A stretch of DNA of 64,000 nucleotides, from positions 496,001-560,000 of the forward strand of contig NZ_VZZZ01000001.1 in the NCBI RefSeq assembly GCF_009193265.1, written 5' to 3'. A program made the translations under genes and the position numbers. How positions within the stretch are numbered: position 1 is the first letter of the stretch; each line of letters starts with the position of its first letter. Positions 63,017 to 64,000 of the stretch are shown here, piece by piece. The stretch comes from Marinobacter changyiensis. GTDB lineage: Bacteria; Pseudomonadota; Gammaproteobacteria; Pseudomonadales; Oleiphilaceae. The notes below the pieces were generated by a model. That model had not been told where the DNA came from and did not search any database. It worked only from the letters and a program-made list of their open reading frames with translations.

Positions 63017-64000
63017 TCAGCTGGCCCGCTGCTTCAGCCTGCGCTGAATAACCTCCAGGCCCGGCTGGTAATCGCCGTTTACCGCCGCCAGGGCTTTCGC
63101 CAGCGTAACTTGCGCTATCACTTCGTGCTGTTGAGGCAGTGAATTTACCGACAGCGGCAGGAAATCCAGCAAGCGGTCGTCACCAAAGGTCGCCATTCGG
63201 AGGTTTTTGGGGAGGCCTTCCGGGCGTTCAAGCAGCACATCGAGAACGCCCTGAAGCAGGGTATAGGAGGCCGTGATCAGGGCATCCGGCAACCCGCCGG
63301 ATTGCAGCAGCGCCGACATCAGGCGGGCACCGGTTTCCCGATCATAACGCTCACCGGAAAGTTCAGTGGCCTGGCCGGGCCTGCCGGTCATGGCTGACCG
63401 AAAGCCTTCACGGCGGTCCTGGGTCAAGGCGAGGGAGGATACTGCGTCCATCCATACCACCTGTGCCAGACCGTCGGTCAGTACAGAGCGGGTGAGAGCC
63501 TCCGCATCCCGGCGGTTATCGCTCACCACGCAAGCGATATGAGACGGGTTCTGGGATCGGTCGACAGCAATCACCGGCAGACCCTCGGCCATCAGTGTGC
63601 GATAGAACCCGCTGTCTGGCGGCAAGCAACTGGCCACAATAAGCACATCACATCGTCTGGCTTTCAGCGCCCGGGCAAGAGATTGTTCGGTATCGGGGTC
63701 ATCGTCGGAGCCTGCTATCAATAGCTGATACCCCTGCAACCGCGACCCCCGCTCGAGCAGTTTCGCCAACCGCGCATAACTGGCATTTTCGAGATCCGGC
63801 AGAATAAACCCGATGGTCCGGCTGGCTCCGCCCCGTAAAGCAGCGGCATGGGCATCAATGTGGAAGTCGTGTGCCCGGGCCACCGCATGTACATGTGCAA
63901 TGGTGTCAGGCTTGATTCGACGCGCCCTCGCCTGCCCGTTCAGCACATAGCTGGCGGTGGTGCGGGACACTCCGGCAAGGCGGGCGAGTTCAGCTAACGT
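63017..64000 (-). CDS. cra: Catabolite repressor/activator-like LacI family regulator (5' end beyond right edge)
   Basis: A minus-strand frame that runs off the right edge, with 327 residues visible. The first visible residues are the second half of a LacI-type HTH (TLAELARLAGVSRTTASYVLNGQARARR). The periplasmic-binding-like domain follows: TIGFILPDLENASYARLAKLLERGSR, YQLLIAGSDDDPDTEQSL and RCDVLIVASCLPPDS. These strings are the FruR/Cra type, which in Pseudomonas responds to fructose-1-phosphate. No fructose PTS genes are visible in the window. Only the first few residues are missing. Confidence 0.87.
   Translation of the reverse strand, partial: TLAELARLAGVSRTTASYVLNGQARARRIKPDTIAHVHAVARAHDFHIDAHAAALRGGASRTIGFILPDLENASYARLAKLLERGSRLQGYQLLIAGSDDDPDTEQSLARALKARRCDVLIVASCLPPDSGFYRTLMAEGLPVIAVDRSQNPSHIACVVSDNRRDAEALTRSVLTDGLAQVVWMDAVSSLALTQDRREGFRSAMTGRPGQATELSGERYDRETGARLMSALLQSGGLPDALITASYTLLQGVLDVLLERPEGLPKNLRMATFGDDRLLDFLPLSVNSLPQQHEVIAQVTLAKALAAVNGDYQPGLEVIQRRLKQRAS

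Overview
The window looks like chromosomal DNA of a marine gammaproteobacterium close to Marinobacter or its oil-associated relatives. The evidence is the gene orders ubiE-ubiJ-ubiB-hisI-hisE-tatABC-rsmE, ygfB-pepP-ubiH-ubiI, zapA-6S RNA-fau, aroQ-accB-accC-prmA and dusB-fis-purH-purD, together with a wax ester synthase/DGAT-type gene, a polyhydroxyalkanoate-system protein, isocitrate lyase and a NosP/NahK pair. This assignment rests on family recognition and was not checked by a database search. No rRNA, tRNA, insertion sequence, prophage or CRISPR array was seen.

Layout. Positions 1-3.6 kb (minus): a multi-PAS hybrid sensor kinase (NahK type, cut by the left edge) coupled to a FIST-domain NosP-like protein. 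3.7-8.8 kb: a porin, a WS/DGAT acyltransferase, a divergent alpha/beta hydrolase, an FFLEELY-motif protein and a PHA-system protein. 9-15.2 kb: a dense plus-strand run for ubiquinone (ubiE, ubiJ, ubiB), histidine (hisI, hisE), Tat export and rsmE. 15.2-20.6 kb (minus): DUF808, ubiI, ubiH, pepP and ygfB. 20.7-24 kb: a probable zinc-responsive module (perfect palindrome, His-rich DUF2796 protein, DUF3299 protein, MacB/LolCDE-like ABC pair). 24-33 kb: small coiled-coil gene, zapA, 6S RNA, fau, ilvA, rpiA, an acyl-CoA dehydrogenase, ppa, DUF2333 and a multi-domain diguanylate cyclase. 33-43.4 kb: aroQ, accBC, prmA, a DUF3426 protein, dusB-fis, purH, purD and a lipoprotein hydrolase. 43.4-46.2 kb: a standalone Hen1-type methyltransferase facing a split ovothiol pathway (separate sulfoxide synthase and methyltransferase genes). 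46.3-50.4 kb: an SLC13 transporter, a thioesterase and an Atm1-like ABC exporter.

50.4-54.2 kb is a zone of gene decay. It holds an M48 peptidase fossil, an intact VpsR-like enhancer-binding regulator with degenerate ATPase and sigma54 motifs, a broken outer-membrane protein gene, a truncated C39 peptidase, and two fragments of repeat-bearing, Fap-amyloid-like proteins. I read this as a dismantled biofilm or amyloid secretion locus whose regulator survives. 54.2-64 kb returns to ordinary genes: aceA, a CASTOR/POLLUX-like channel, a SulP transporter, an HDAC-family amidohydrolase, a ChaN lipoprotein, a DMT permease and a Cra/FruR-like repressor cut by the right edge.

The genes most worth following up are the isolated Hen1-like methyltransferase, the split OvoA pair, the VpsR-like regulator with its decayed targets, the probable Zur-controlled module, the diguanylate cyclase with two degenerate input modules, and the NosP/NahK nitric-oxide pair. 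NosP/NahK, the diguanylate cyclase and the VpsR-like protein all point to surface-attachment or cyclic-di-GMP control.
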